Program-made: the position numbers and the translations under genes
Assembly: GCF_009746585.1 (NCBI RefSeq)
Contig: NZ_WRPO01000024.1
Location: forward strand, 1-59,466
DNA length: 59,466 nucleotides
Source of the DNA: Novosphingobium aquimarinum
Lineage (GTDB): Bacteria; Pseudomonadota; Alphaproteobacteria; Sphingomonadales; Sphingomonadaceae
Direction: 5' to 3'
In this document: positions 14,934 through 24,128 of the stretch, piece by piece
How the letters are laid out: each line of letters begins with the position of its first letter
Numbering within the stretch: the stretch's first letter is position 1
The notes under the pieces: generated by a model
Seen by the model: only the letters and a program-made list of their open reading frames with translations
The model's database searches: none
What the model was told of the DNA's origin: nothing

Positions 14934-16925
14934 ATGTCTGGAACCCGTGTCCTTTGGGGACAAGTCGCCATCGTCCTGTCCATCGTGCTCACCGCCATCT
15001 GGTGTGCGACGGAATGGACGGCATGGCGTCTCGGCTTTCAGGCGCAGCTCGGACAGCCGTGGTTCGAGGTGGCGGGCTGGCCGTTCTATTACCCGCCGAT
15101 CTTCTTCTGGTGGTGGTATTGCTACGATGCCTATGCGCCGTCGATCTTCATCGAGGGCGCCTATATCGCGGCCTCGGGCGGGTTCATCTCGATCGCCGTC
15201 GCCATCACCCTGTCGGTGCTCCGGGCGCGGGACGAGAAGGACGTCGTCACCTATGGTTCGGCACGCTGGGCCGAGCCGGCGGAGATCCGGGCCGCCGGAC
15301 TGCTCGGCGCGGACGGCGTGATCCTCGGCCGCTACGACCGCGACTATCTCCGACACGATGGCCCGGAGCATGTCTTGTGCTTCGCGCCGACCCGATCGGG
15401 CAAAGGCGTCGGCCTCGTGGTGCCCACGCTGCTGACCTGGCCGGGCAGCACGATCATCCACGACATCAAGGGCGAAAATTGGGGCCTGACCGCCGGCTTC
15501 CGGTCCCGGCATGGCCGCGTGCTGCTGTTCGATCCCACCGACCCGGCGTCGTCGGCCTACAATCCGCTGCTCGAGGTGCGGCGCGGCGACAAGGAAGTCC
15601 GCGACGTGCAGAACATCGCCGACATTCTCGTCGACCCCGAAGGCGCGCTCGAGAAACGCAACCATTGGGAAAAAACCAGCCATTCGCTGCTGGTCGGCGC
15701 GATCCTCCATGTTCTCTACGCGGAACCCGACAAGACGCTCGCCGGCGTCGCCAACTTCCTTTCCGATCCGAAACGTCCCGTCGAAGCGACGCTGCGCGCC
15801 ATGATGAACACGCCGCATCTGGGCGAAGCCGGCGTCCATCCCGTCATCGCGTCATCGGCCCGCGAACTGCTGAACAAGAGCGACAACGAACGCTCGGGCG
15901 TGCTTTCGACCGCCATGTCCTTTCTCGGCCTCTACCGCGATCCCGTCGTGGCGAAGGTGACGGCGCGCTGCGATTGGCGCATCGCCGATCTCGTTGCGGC
16001 AGACAGACCCGTCAGCCTCTATCTCGTCGTCCCGCCGAGCGACATCAATCGCACCAAACCTCTGATCCGCCTGCTGCTCAATCAGGTCGGGCGGCGGTTG
16101 ACCGAAGACCTGAAGACCTCGGCCCATCGCCATCGGCTGCTGTTGATGCTGGACGAGTTTCCGGCGCTCGGCCGGCTCGATTTCTTCGAGTCTGCCCTGG
16201 CCTTCATGGCGGGCTACGGCATCAAGTCCTTCCTGATCGCGCAGAGCCTCAACCAGATCGAAAAGGCGTATGGCGCGAACAATAGCGTGCTCGACAACTG
16301 CCATGTGCGCGTCGCCTTCGCCACCAATGACGAGCGCACCGCCAAGCGAGTGTCGGACGCGCTCGGCACCGCGACCGAGATGCGCGACTCCACCAACTAT
16401 GCCGGCCACCGGCTTTCGCCCTGGCTGGGGCATCTGATGGTGTCGCGGCAGGAGACGGCCCGGCCGTTGCTCACCCCCGGCGAGGTGATGCAGCTCCCGC
16501 CCGCCGATGAATTGCTCCTGGTCGCGGGCGTGCCTCCGGTGCGGGCGAAGAAGGCCCGCTACTACGAGGATGCGCGGTTCCGCGAACGTATCCTGCCGCC
16601 GCCGAAACCCGCGGGCGCGAAAGCGTCGGCGAAGCCCCCCGCCGACGATTGGTCCGCCTTAGCGATCCCGACCGCATCCGCGGGCGCGAGGCCGGGGAGC
16701 GCAGCCGGCATGACCGCGGATCCCGCCAACGCCGGCATCCGCCGCGAGCCGGAATTGCCAGAACATGAGGAAATCGCGCCGCCCGAGCGCCCGGCGCTCG
16801 GAGAGTTCGACCTGCTCGACGACGAACCGGACCTCGATGCCGCCAAGGCCCGCAGTCTCCGCCTGCGGGCCGGGTCCATCGCCCGGCAGGCAACGATGGA
16901 CCCGGCCGATGGCGTCGAGTTGTAG
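14934..16925 (+). CDS. traG: Type IV coupling protein TraG/VirD4
   Basis: The 663-residue protein has two N-terminal membrane helices (about residues 5-25 and 45-90 region), Walker A APTRSGKGVG (about 150-159), the DIKGENW segment, and Walker B LLLMLDEFPALG (about 401-412), then SLNQIEKAYG and the TraG-type CHVRVAFATND motif. It is the ATPase that recruits the relaxosome to the secretion channel. The C-terminal 120 residues are Pro/Ala-rich and disordered. ATG 14934 is chosen for the GGAG 8 nt upstream; a TTG at 14916 is unlikely. A CopG-type gene follows after 10 bp. Confidence 0.95.
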   Translation: MSGTRVLWGQVAIVLSIVLTAIWCATEWTAWRLGFQAQLGQPWFEVAGWPFYYPPIFFWWWYCYDAYAPSIFIEGAYIAASGGFISIAVAITLSVLRARDEKDVVTYGSARWAEPAEIRAAGLLGADGVILGRYDRDYLRHDGPEHVLCFAPTRSGKGVGLVVPTLLTWPGSTIIHDIKGENWGLTAGFRSRHGRVLLFDPTDPASSAYNPLLEVRRGDKEVRDVQNIADILVDPEGALEKRNHWEKTSHSLLVGAILHVLYAEPDKTLAGVANFLSDPKRPVEATLRAMMNTPHLGEAGVHPVIASSARELLNKSDNERSGVLSTAMSFLGLYRDPVVAKVTARCDWRIADLVAADRPVSLYLVVPPSDINRTKPLIRLLLNQVGRRLTEDLKTSAHRHRLLLMLDEFPALGRLDFFESALAFMAGYGIKSFLIAQSLNQIEKAYGANNSVLDNCHVRVAFATNDERTAKRVSDALGTATEMRDSTNYAGHRLSPWLGHLMVSRQETARPLLTPGEVMQLPPADELLLVAGVPPVRAKKARYYEDARFRERILPPPKPAGAKASAKPPADDWSALAIPTASAGARPGSAAGMTADPANAGIRREPELPEHEEIAPPERPALGEFDLLDDEPDLDAAKARSLRLRAGSIARQATMDPADGVEL

Positions 16926-16935
16926 GCGACTGGCC

Positions 16936-17373
16936 ATGCAGACCAAGACCCGCATGAACGTCTATTTCGAGCCGGAGCTTCTGAAAAAAGTCGAGGCACT
17001 GGCGCTCCGGCGCCGCGTCTCCAAATCCGCCGTCATCGAAGCCGCCGTCGCCTCCTTTCTTTCGGCTGACGCATCGGAGCGATTGGAGGCCGTCTTCGCG
17101 CACCGCATGGACCGGCTTGGCCGCCAGATCGACGGCATGGACGAAGACCTGGCCATTCTCGGCGAGACGCTGTCGCTGTTCATCCGCTTCTGGCTGACCA
17201 TCACGCCGCCGTTGTCCGACAGCGCGCAGGCATCGGCGCGGGCCAAGGGCGTGGAGCGGTTCGAGAGCTTCCTGCAAACACTCGGCCGGAAACTGGCGAC
17301 CGGGGATCGCTTCCTCAGAGACCTGTCGCGAGACATCGACTCGCAACGCAGCAAAACCGCCGACCCGGAGTAA
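16936..17373 (+). CDS. CopG-family ribbon-helix-helix protein
   Basis: The 145-residue protein begins with a ribbon-helix-helix domain (TRMNVYFEPELLKKVEALALRRRVSKSAVIEAAVASFL), followed by a long helical region that includes a hydrophobic segment (LSLFIRFWLTITPPL, about residues 78-92), which could be a membrane helix. CopG-like genes regularly sit between traG and trbB in this class of element. It may bind the palindrome upstream of trbB and control the trb operon (inference). The start follows traG by 10 bp without a strong ribosome site. Confidence 0.85.
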   Translation: MQTKTRMNVYFEPELLKKVEALALRRRVSKSAVIEAAVASFLSADASERLEAVFAHRMDRLGRQIDGMDEDLAILGETLSLFIRFWLTITPPLSDSAQASARAKGVERFESFLQTLGRKLATGDRFLRDLSRDIDSQRSKTADPE

Positions 17374-17383
17374 GGGGCGTCAA

Positions 17384-17402
17384 TAAAGTAGGCGGGACTT
17401 TA
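17384..17402. promoter_or_regulatory. Inverted repeat in the trb promoter region
   Basis: TAAAGT (17384-17389) and ACTTTA (17397-17402) are perfect arms around AGGCGGG. The region 17374-17542 is AT-richer than its surroundings and precedes the ten-gene trb operon, so this is a good operator candidate, perhaps for the CopG-type protein encoded just upstream. Confidence 0.45.
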
Positions 17403-17542
17403 CTCAACACCGCCGTTCTCCTGTATTTGCGCGCTACGCTACTACTCTCACAAATCCTTGTTGAGCCGGCCTGATTTCTGGCTCTTTTAATCATCCCCGT
17501 CCGGGGACCGTCTGATCTCTCCCCGGCTGGATCGGGGATCGG

Positions 17543-18574
17543 ATGGCGATTTCACAGAACAATTCGGAAGGACTGGCGCGCGGGGCGCGGATGCTGCGCA
17601 CCGCGCTCGGTCCCGCCATCGCCCGCTTCATGGAAGACGCCTCCGTCGTCGAGGTGATGCTCAATCCCGACGGGCGCATCTGGATCGACCGGCTCTCGGA
17701 AGGGCTGGCCGACACGGGTGAACGCCTCTCGCCCGCCGATGGCGAGCGCATCGTGCGCCTGGTCGCGCACCATGTCGGCGCCGAGGTCCATGCCAGCAGC
17801 CCGCGCGTCTCGGCCGAGCTGCCCGAGACGGGGGAGCGGTTCGAGGGCCTGCTGCCGCCCGTGGTGGCGGCGCCGGCCTTCGCCATCAGGAAACCCGCCG
17901 TCGCCGTGTTCGGCCTCGGCGACTATGTGAGCACCGGGATCATGTCCGCGGTGCAGGCCGAGGCGCTGCGCCAGGGCGTCGCCGCCCGTGCCAACATCCT
18001 CGTCGCGGGCGGCACTTCGACCGGGAAGACGACGCTCACCAATGCGCTGCTCGCCGAAATGGCGAAGACCGCCGATCGCGTCGTCATCATCGAGGACACG
18101 CGCGAGCTGCAATGCGCCGCGCCCAACCTTGTCGCCATGCGGACGAAGGACGGCGTCGCCTCGCTCTCCGATCTCGTCCGCTCCTCGCTTCGCCTGCGTC
18201 CCGACCGCATCCCGATCGGCGAGGTGCGCGGCGCCGAAGCGCTCGATCTCCTCAAAGCCTGGGGCACCGGCCATCCCGGCGGCGTCGGCACGATCCACGC
18301 CGGCAGCGCCATCGGCGCGCTGCGGCGCATGGAACAACTCATCCAGGAAGCCGTCGTCACCGTCCCGCGCGCGTTGATCGCCGAGACGATCGACCTCGTT
18401 GCCGTGCTCTCGGGCCGCGGCCCCGCACGCCGTCTTTCCGAACTCGTCCGCGTCGAGGGCCTCGGCCCGGACGGCGATTACCGCGTCGCGCCTGCCGTCA
18501 GCGCCCCGGCCTGCGCGAACGGCGGCCCCGCGCCCTCTCTCATCCCCGCCAGCCCCGAAGGAGAAGCTCTGTGA
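17543..18574 (+). CDS. trbB: TrbB, VirB11-type secretion ATPase
   Basis: The 343-residue protein is a VirB11/PilT-class hexameric ATPase: Walker A AGGTSTGKTTLTNAL at about residues 155-169, the Asp box VVIIEDTRELQC, Walker B-like RIPIGEVRGAEALDLLKAWGTGHPGG and the His box GTIHAG. It powers pilus assembly and substrate transfer at the inner membrane. It is the first gene of the trb operon; a GGGG-rich site precedes ATG 17543. Its stop overlaps the GTG of trbC. Confidence 0.95.
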   Translation: MAISQNNSEGLARGARMLRTALGPAIARFMEDASVVEVMLNPDGRIWIDRLSEGLADTGERLSPADGERIVRLVAHHVGAEVHASSPRVSAELPETGERFEGLLPPVVAAPAFAIRKPAVAVFGLGDYVSTGIMSAVQAEALRQGVAARANILVAGGTSTGKTTLTNALLAEMAKTADRVVIIEDTRELQCAAPNLVAMRTKDGVASLSDLVRSSLRLRPDRIPIGEVRGAEALDLLKAWGTGHPGGVGTIHAGSAIGALRRMEQLIQEAVVTVPRALIAETIDLVAVLSGRGPARRLSELVRVEGLGPDGDYRVAPAVSAPACANGGPAPSLIPASPEGEAL

Positions 18575-18903
18575 TCCAACGCCTGCACCAAATCCGTCCT
18601 CGCCTCGTCGAGGCGCTATCCATCGCCACGCTCTCCGTGCTGATGGCGGCTCCCGCCCACGCCTCCGGCTCGTCGATGCCGTGGGAAGCGCCGCTGCAAT
18701 CCATCCTGGAGTCGATCGAAGGTCCGGTCGCCAAGATCATCGCGGTCATCATCATTATCATGACCGGCCTGACGCTGGCCTTCGGCGACACGTCCGGCGG
18801 CTTTCGCCGCCTGATCCAGATCGTGTTCGGCCTGTCGATCGCCTTCGCCGCCTCGAGCTTCTTCCTGTCGTTCTTCTCCTTCGGCGGCGGAGCGCTGGTC
18901 TGA
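18571..18903 (+). CDS. trbC: TrbC, VirB2-like pilin
   Basis: The 110-residue protein has a signal sequence ending LMAAPAHA (cleavage near residue 32) and two hydrophobic helices (about 54-70 and 82-106), as in prepilins of type IV secretion. It is the likely substrate of the TraF peptidase (10720-11265) for maturation and cyclisation. GTG at 18571 overlaps the trbB stop, with AGGAG upstream. Its stop overlaps trbD at TGATG. Confidence 0.9.
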   Translation: MIQRLHQIRPRLVEALSIATLSVLMAAPAHASGSSMPWEAPLQSILESIEGPVAKIIAVIIIIMTGLTLAFGDTSGGFRRLIQIVFGLSIAFAASSFFLSFFSFGGGALV

Positions 18904-19175
18904 TGCTGGGTGCGGCCGAAGACGTGCCGGGCTTCACCGTGCCGGTTCACCGGGCGCTGTGCGAGCCGATCCTGCTCGGCGGCGCTCCGCGCGCCATCGC
19001 CATCATGAACGGCACGCTGGCCGGCGCGCTCGGCCTGGGTCTGCGCCTCTGGCTGGCCGGCATCGTGATCTGGGCCATCGGCCATGTCGCGGCGGTGTGG
19101 GCGGCCAAGCGCGACCCGCTGTTCGTCGACGTCGGCCGCCGTCACCTGCGCATCCCCGCGCACCTCACGGTCTGA
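18903..19175 (+). CDS. trbD: TrbD, VirB3-like protein
   Basis: The 90-residue protein has the VirB3 pattern: VPGFTVPVHRALCEPILLGG at the start, a hydrophobic segment (about residues 35-65) that forms one or two membrane helices, and a short C-terminal tail ending with RRHLRIPAHL. It is an inner membrane component that works with the TrbE ATPase. ATG 18903 overlaps the trbC stop. It is 14 bp upstream of trbE. Confidence 0.9.
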   Translation: MLGAAEDVPGFTVPVHRALCEPILLGGAPRAIAIMNGTLAGALGLGLRLWLAGIVIWAIGHVAAVWAAKRDPLFVDVGRRHLRIPAHLTV

Positions 19176-19189
19176 GCGGGAGAGCGACG

Positions 19190-21628
19190 ATGATGAATCT
19201 CGCCGAATATCGCGACAAGAACACCCGGCTTGCCGACTTCCTGCCTTGGGCGGCGCTGGTCGGCACGGGCGTCGTGCTCAACAAAGACGGCAGCTTCCAG
19301 CGCACTGCGCGCTTTCGCGGCCCCGATCTCGATTCCGCCGTCGCAGCCGAGCTGGTCGCGGTCGCCGGCCGCCTCAACAACGCCTTCCGCCGCCTCGGCT
19401 CCGGCTGGGCGATCTTCGTCGAAGCGCAACGCCATCCCTCCAACCGCTATCCCGACGGCCATTTTCCCGACGCCGCGTCGGCGCTGGTCGATGCCGAGCG
19501 CAAGGCCGATTTCGAGGAAGCCGGCGCGCATTTCGAGTCCAGCTATTTCCTGACCTTCGCCTGGCTGCCGCCGGCCGAAGACGCGGCCCGCGCCGAAGGC
19601 TGGCTCTACGAAGGCCGCGAGCAGAAGGGTTTCGATCCGCACGAGGCGCTGGGTGGCTTCACCGACCGCACCGACCGGCTGCTGCGCCTGGTCGAAGCCT
19701 TCATGCCCGAATGCCGATGGCTCGATGACGGCGAGACGCTGACCTATCTCCATGGCTGCGTCTCCACGCATCGGCACCGTGTCCGCGTTCCCGAGACGCC
19801 GATCTATCTCGATGCGCTGCTGGCCGATCAGCCGCTGACCGGCGGCCTCGAGCCGCGTCTCGGGCAGGCGCATCTGCGCGTCCTCACCGTCACCGGATTT
19901 CCGACAGCGACGACGCCGGGCTTGCTCGACGAATTAAACCGGCTGGCCTTCCCCTATCGGTGGAGCACCCGCGCGATCCTGCTCGACAAGACCGATGCAA
20001 CGAAGCTGCTGACCAAGATCCGCCGCCAGTGGTTCGCCAAGCGCAAATCGGTCGCCGCGATCCTCAAGGAGGTGATGACCAACGAGGCATCCGTCCTGGT
20101 GGACACGGATGCCTCGAACAAGGCGGCGGACGCCGATCTCGCGCTCCAGGAACTGGGCGCCGACTACGCAGGGATCGCCTATGTCACCGCGACGGTGACG
20201 GTGTGGGACACCGATCCACGCGCCGCCGACGAGAAGCTGCGCCTGGTCGAGAAGGTCATCCAGAGCCGCGACTTCACCGCGATGGCCGAAACCATCAACG
20301 CGGTGGACGCCTGGCTCGGCAGCCTGCCGGGACACGTTTACGCCAATGTCCGGCAGCCGCCGATCTCCACCCTCAATCTCGCCCACATGATCCCCCTCAG
20401 CGCCGTGTGGGCGGGGCCGGAACGGGACGAGCACTTCGCAGCGCCCCCGCTGCTATTCGGCAAGACCGAAGGCTCGACCCCGTTCCGGTTTTCCCTGCAT
20501 GTCGGCGACGTCGGTCATACCCTCATCGTCGGCCCGACGGGCGCCGGTAAATCCGTTCTGCTGGCGCTCATGGCCTTGCAGTTCCGCCGCTATGCCGGCG
20601 CTCAGGTCTTCGCCTTCGATTTCGGCGGTTCGATCCGGGCGGCGGCGCTGGCGATGGGCGGCGATTGGCATGACCTCGGCGGCGATCTTTCCGACGGCTC
20701 GGAAACCTCCGTCAGCCTTCAGCCGCTGGCCCGCATCCACGATGTTCCCGAGCGCGCCTGGGCCGCCGACTGGATCGTCGCCATCCTGACCCGTGAAGGC
20801 GTCGCCATCACGCCGGAGGTGAAGGAGCACATCTGGACGGCGCTGACCTCGCTGGCCTCGGCGCCGGTCGAGGAACGCACCATCACCGGCCTTTGCGTGT
20901 TGCTCCAGTCCAACGACCTCAAGCAGGCGCTTCGCGCCTATTGCATCGGTGGCCCCTATGGGCGGCTGCTCGACGCCGAACGCGAGCATCTCGGCACGGC
21001 GACCGTGCAGGCGTTCGAGACCGAGGGGCTGATCGGCACCGGCGCGGCGCCGGCGGTCCTCTCCTACCTCTTCCACCGCATCGAGGACCGCCTCGACGGA
21101 TCGCCGACCCTTCTCATCATCGACGAGGGCTGGCTCGCACTCGACGACGAAGGCTTCGCCGGCCAGATCCGCGAATGGCTGAAGACGCTCCGCAAGAAGA
21201 ACGCCAGCGTCGTCTTCGCCACGCAATCGCTCTCCGACATCGACGGCTCGTCCATCGCGCCCGTCATCATCGAGAGCTGCCAGACCCGGCTGCTCCTGCC
21301 GAACGAGCGCGCCATCGAGCCGCAGATCACCGCGATCTATCGCCGCTTCGGCCTCAACGATCGCCAGATCGAGATCCTCGCGCGGGCCATGCCCAAGCGC
21401 GACTACTACTGCCAAAGCCGCCGCGGCAATCGCCTGTTCGAGCTGGGGCTGTCGGACGTCGCCCTCGCGCTCTGCGCTGCTTCCGCCAAGACCGATCAAT
21501 CCGCGATCGCGCGGCTACTCGCCGAACACGGGCAGGCCGGCTTCCTCGTCGCCTGGCTCCGCCACCGCGATCTCGGCTGGGCGGCCGACCTCATTCCAAC
21601 GCTCACCCTGAAGGAGAAACTGCCATGA
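19190..21628 (+). CDS. trbE: TrbE, VirB4-type ATPase
   Basis: The 812-residue protein is the large VirB4-class ATPase. The N-terminal half carries the CagE/TrbE region (MNLAEYRDKNTRLADFLPW at the start); the C-terminal half carries Walker A VGPTGAGKSVLLALMA (about residues 446-461), Walker B LLIIDEGWLALDD, and a late FATQSLSDID segment. It energises channel assembly and pilus biogenesis. Tandem ATG codons at 19190 and 19193 both fit; AGAG at 19181 precedes them. The frame continues upstream to 18959, but that would overlap trbD. The stop overlaps trbJ. Confidence 0.95.
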   Translation: MMNLAEYRDKNTRLADFLPWAALVGTGVVLNKDGSFQRTARFRGPDLDSAVAAELVAVAGRLNNAFRRLGSGWAIFVEAQRHPSNRYPDGHFPDAASALVDAERKADFEEAGAHFESSYFLTFAWLPPAEDAARAEGWLYEGREQKGFDPHEALGGFTDRTDRLLRLVEAFMPECRWLDDGETLTYLHGCVSTHRHRVRVPETPIYLDALLADQPLTGGLEPRLGQAHLRVLTVTGFPTATTPGLLDELNRLAFPYRWSTRAILLDKTDATKLLTKIRRQWFAKRKSVAAILKEVMTNEASVLVDTDASNKAADADLALQELGADYAGIAYVTATVTVWDTDPRAADEKLRLVEKVIQSRDFTAMAETINAVDAWLGSLPGHVYANVRQPPISTLNLAHMIPLSAVWAGPERDEHFAAPPLLFGKTEGSTPFRFSLHVGDVGHTLIVGPTGAGKSVLLALMALQFRRYAGAQVFAFDFGGSIRAAALAMGGDWHDLGGDLSDGSETSVSLQPLARIHDVPERAWAADWIVAILTREGVAITPEVKEHIWTALTSLASAPVEERTITGLCVLLQSNDLKQALRAYCIGGPYGRLLDAEREHLGTATVQAFETEGLIGTGAAPAVLSYLFHRIEDRLDGSPTLLIIDEGWLALDDEGFAGQIREWLKTLRKKNASVVFATQSLSDIDGSSIAPVIIESCQTRLLLPNERAIEPQITAIYRRFGLNDRQIEILARAMPKRDYYCQSRRGNRLFELGLSDVALALCAASAKTDQSAIARLLAEHGQAGFLVAWLRHRDLGWAADLIPTLTLKEKLP

Positions 21629-22383
21629 CCTTGCCTCGCTCCCGCGCGGCGCGGCTCGCCGCCGCGCTGCTCCTCGGCCCTGTCGCGCTCACCCCAATCC
21701 TGGCGACGCCGGCCCAGGCCCAATGGACCGTGTTCGACCCCACGAACTATGTGCAGAACGTGCTGACGGCCGCCCGCAGCCTTCAGCAGATCACCAACCA
21801 GATCACCTCGCTTCAGAACGAAGCGCAGATGCTCATCAATCAGGCCCGCAATCTGGCGAGCCTGCCCTACTCGTCGCTGCAACAGCTCCAGCAGTCGGTG
21901 CAGCGCACGCAGCAACTGCTCCAGCAGGCTCAGAACATCGCCTACGACGTCCAGCAGATCGACCAGGCGTTCCAGACCAAATACGCCAATGTGTCGCTGT
22001 CGGCGTCGGACGCGCAACTGATCGCGGACGCCAAGACCCGCTGGCAGAACACGGTGGGCGGTCTGCAAGACGCCATGCGTGTGCAGGCCACGGTCGTCGG
22101 CAATATCGACACCAACCGCACGCAGATGTCGGCGCTGGTCGGCGCCAGCCAATCGGCGACGGGCGCCTTGCAGGCGACACAGGCCGGCAACCAGCTCCTC
22201 GCCCTCCAGGCCCAGCAGCTCGCCGACCTCACCGCCGTCATCGCCGCCAACGGGCGAGCACAGGCGCTGCAATCGGCCGAACAGGCCGCCGCCGCCGAAC
22301 AGGGCCGCGAGCAGCGCCGCCGCTTCCTGACGCCGGGGACCGGCTATCAGCCCGGCAACGCGCAAATGTTCCACGGCAACTGA
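21625..22383 (+). CDS. trbJ: TrbJ, VirB5-like periplasmic protein
   Basis: The 252-residue protein has a signal peptide (about residues 1-32, ending ATPAQA) and then WTVFDPTNYVQNVLTAARSLQQITNQI, the TrbJ signature, followed by long Gln-rich helices likely to form a coiled coil. TrbJ is a minor pilus component. AAGGAG precedes ATG 21625, which overlaps the trbE stop. The C-terminal RRRFLTPGTGYQPG tail is typical of the family. Confidence 0.9.
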   Translation: MTLPRSRAARLAAALLLGPVALTPILATPAQAQWTVFDPTNYVQNVLTAARSLQQITNQITSLQNEAQMLINQARNLASLPYSSLQQLQQSVQRTQQLLQQAQNIAYDVQQIDQAFQTKYANVSLSASDAQLIADAKTRWQNTVGGLQDAMRVQATVVGNIDTNRTQMSALVGASQSATGALQATQAGNQLLALQAQQLADLTAVIAANGRAQALQSAEQAAAAEQGREQRRRFLTPGTGYQPGNAQMFHGN

Positions 22384-22393
22384 GGGCGACCCG

Positions 22394-22771
22394 ATGGACG
22401 GCAAGACCCTCGCGCGCCTCGGCGCTGTCGTCTTCGTCGCGATCGCGGTCACGGCGACCGCGATCGAGATGACCCGCAAGGACGACCGGCAAAACAGCCC
22501 GACGGCGCAGACGCGCACCGTGACGGAACGCGATCCGCTCGGCGCGGAGCTGGCGCGGTGCAGCGCCATGGGCGAAGCCGGGCCGCGCGATCCGTCCTGC
22601 CTGCGAGCGTGGGACGAAAACCGCAAGCGTTTCCTCGGTCAGTCGGCTCCGACCCCGGCGCCCGCGCCGGCGGGACCGGCGACATTGTTCCCGAACGCCC
22701 CCGCCGACGCGGCTCCCGACGACGCCACGCCCGCCATTCAGGCGGAGCCCTCTCGGCCCGAGGTGCGCTGA
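22394..22771 (+). CDS. Putative entry-exclusion protein TrbK-alt
   Basis: The 125-residue protein has an N-terminal membrane anchor (about residues 7-25), a conserved core LGAELARCSAMGEAGPRDPSCLRAWDENRKRFLG with two cysteines, and a Pro/Ala-rich tail. This core is the mark of TrbK-alt proteins of alphaproteobacterial conjugation systems. The role is presumed to be exclusion of a second incoming copy. It sits in the standard place between trbJ and trbL. Confidence 0.85.
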   Translation: MDGKTLARLGAVVFVAIAVTATAIEMTRKDDRQNSPTAQTRTVTERDPLGAELARCSAMGEAGPRDPSCLRAWDENRKRFLGQSAPTPAPAPAGPATLFPNAPADAAPDDATPAIQAEPSRPEVR

Positions 22772-22773
22772 TC

Positions 22774-24126
22774 GTGGGCGGCACCGGCGTCATCGACCAT
22801 TTCCTCGAGGTCTTCACCCGCTACATCGACGGCGGCTTCGGCCTTCTGCAACCCGAGGTCGGCTTCATCGCCACGACGCTGATCGTCATCGACGTGACGC
22901 TCGCCGCCCTGTTCTGGAGCTGGGGCGCGGACGAGAACATCATCGCCCGGCTGGTGAAGAAGACGCTGTTCGTCGGTGTTTTCGCCTACATCATCGGCAA
23001 CTGGAACAATCTCGCCCGTATCGTCTTCGAGAGCTTCGCCGGCCTCGGCCTGAAGGCGTCCGGCACGAGCTTCACCGTCACCGACCTGCTGCGTCCCGGC
23101 AAGGTCGCGCAAACCGGCCTCGACGCCGGACGGCCGCTGCTCGATTCCATATCCAGCCTGATGGGCTACTGGTCGTTCTTCGAGAACTTCATCCAGATCG
23201 TCTGCATGTTGTTCGCCTGGGCGCTGGTGCTGCTCGCCTTTTTCATCCTCGCCATCCAGCTCTTCATCACCCTGATCGAGTTCAAGCTGACCACCCTGGC
23301 CGGCTTCGTGCTGATCCCCTTCGGCCTGTTCGGCAAATCCGCCTTCATGGCCGAACGGGTGCTCGGCAACGTCATCTCGTCCGGTATCAAGGTGCTGGTG
23401 CTTGCCGTCATCATCGGCATCGGCTCGACCCTGTTCTCCGAGTTCACCACGGGCTTCGGCGGCGCCACGCCGTCGATCGACGACGCGATGGCGATCGTGC
23501 TCGCCGCCTTGTCGCTGCTGGGCCTCGGAATCTTCGGCCCCGGCATCGCCAACGGCATTGTCTCAGGCGGGCCGCAGCTCGGCGCGGGCGCCGCGATCGG
23601 AACCGGCCTGGCCGCGGGCGGTGCGATCGCGGCCGGCGCCGCTGCCGCAGGCGCGGCTGTTTCCGGCGGCACGGCCCTTGTGGGCGGCGCTGCCGCCGCC
23701 GCCCGTGGCGGGGCGGCTTTGGCTGGAGGCGCATCGACCGCCTACAGCCTGGGCGCGGCCGGCCAAACCGGCGCATCCGCCGTCGCATCCGGCCTGCGCA
23801 ATGTCGCCAGCGCGGGCGCACAGGCCACCGTCTCGCCGCTGAAACGCGCCGCTGGCCGCGCCGCCGACAGCTTGAAGCAGAGCTACCAATCCGGCGCGCG
23901 CTCCACCTTCGCGGCGACAGGCGGGGCTTCGACCGCCGGCACGGTCGGCGGCGAAGCCGAGGCCGCTTCCCAAACCGCTTCCACCACCGACGGGCCGCCG
24001 GCCTGGGCCAGGCGCATGAAGCGCTCCCAGCAAATGACGCACGGCGTTCAAGCCGCCGCCCACGCTGTCCGCAGCGGCGACAGCCACGGCGGCGGCTCCA
24101 CCGTCAATCTCTCCGAAGGCGACTGA
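22774..24126 (+). CDS. trbL: TrbL, VirB6-like channel protein
   Basis: The 450-residue protein has six or so membrane helices in residues 25-260, with the conserved FWSWGADENIIARLVKK and ELTLAGFVLIPFG-like segments (here KLTTLAGFVLIPFG), then a long Gly/Ala-rich region (about 270-330) and a disordered C-terminus. TrbL forms part of the inner membrane channel. The start is GTG 22774, 2 bp after the trbK stop; no ATG fits the N-terminus. It is within the trb operon. Confidence 0.9.
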   Translation: MGGTGVIDHFLEVFTRYIDGGFGLLQPEVGFIATTLIVIDVTLAALFWSWGADENIIARLVKKTLFVGVFAYIIGNWNNLARIVFESFAGLGLKASGTSFTVTDLLRPGKVAQTGLDAGRPLLDSISSLMGYWSFFENFIQIVCMLFAWALVLLAFFILAIQLFITLIEFKLTTLAGFVLIPFGLFGKSAFMAERVLGNVISSGIKVLVLAVIIGIGSTLFSEFTTGFGGATPSIDDAMAIVLAALSLLGLGIFGPGIANGIVSGGPQLGAGAAIGTGLAAGGAIAAGAAAAGAAVSGGTALVGGAAAAARGGAALAGGASTAYSLGAAGQTGASAVASGLRNVASAGAQATVSPLKRAAGRAADSLKQSYQSGARSTFAATGGASTAGTVGGEAEAASQTASTTDGPPAWARRMKRSQQMTHGVQAAAHAVRSGDSHGGGSTVNLSEGD

Positions 24127-24128
24127 CC

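Noticed and set aside
17325..17345. CGCGAGACA motif inside the CopG-type gene
   Set aside because: It matches part of the leader modules but lacks the flanking stem and second block; likely chance within coding DNA.
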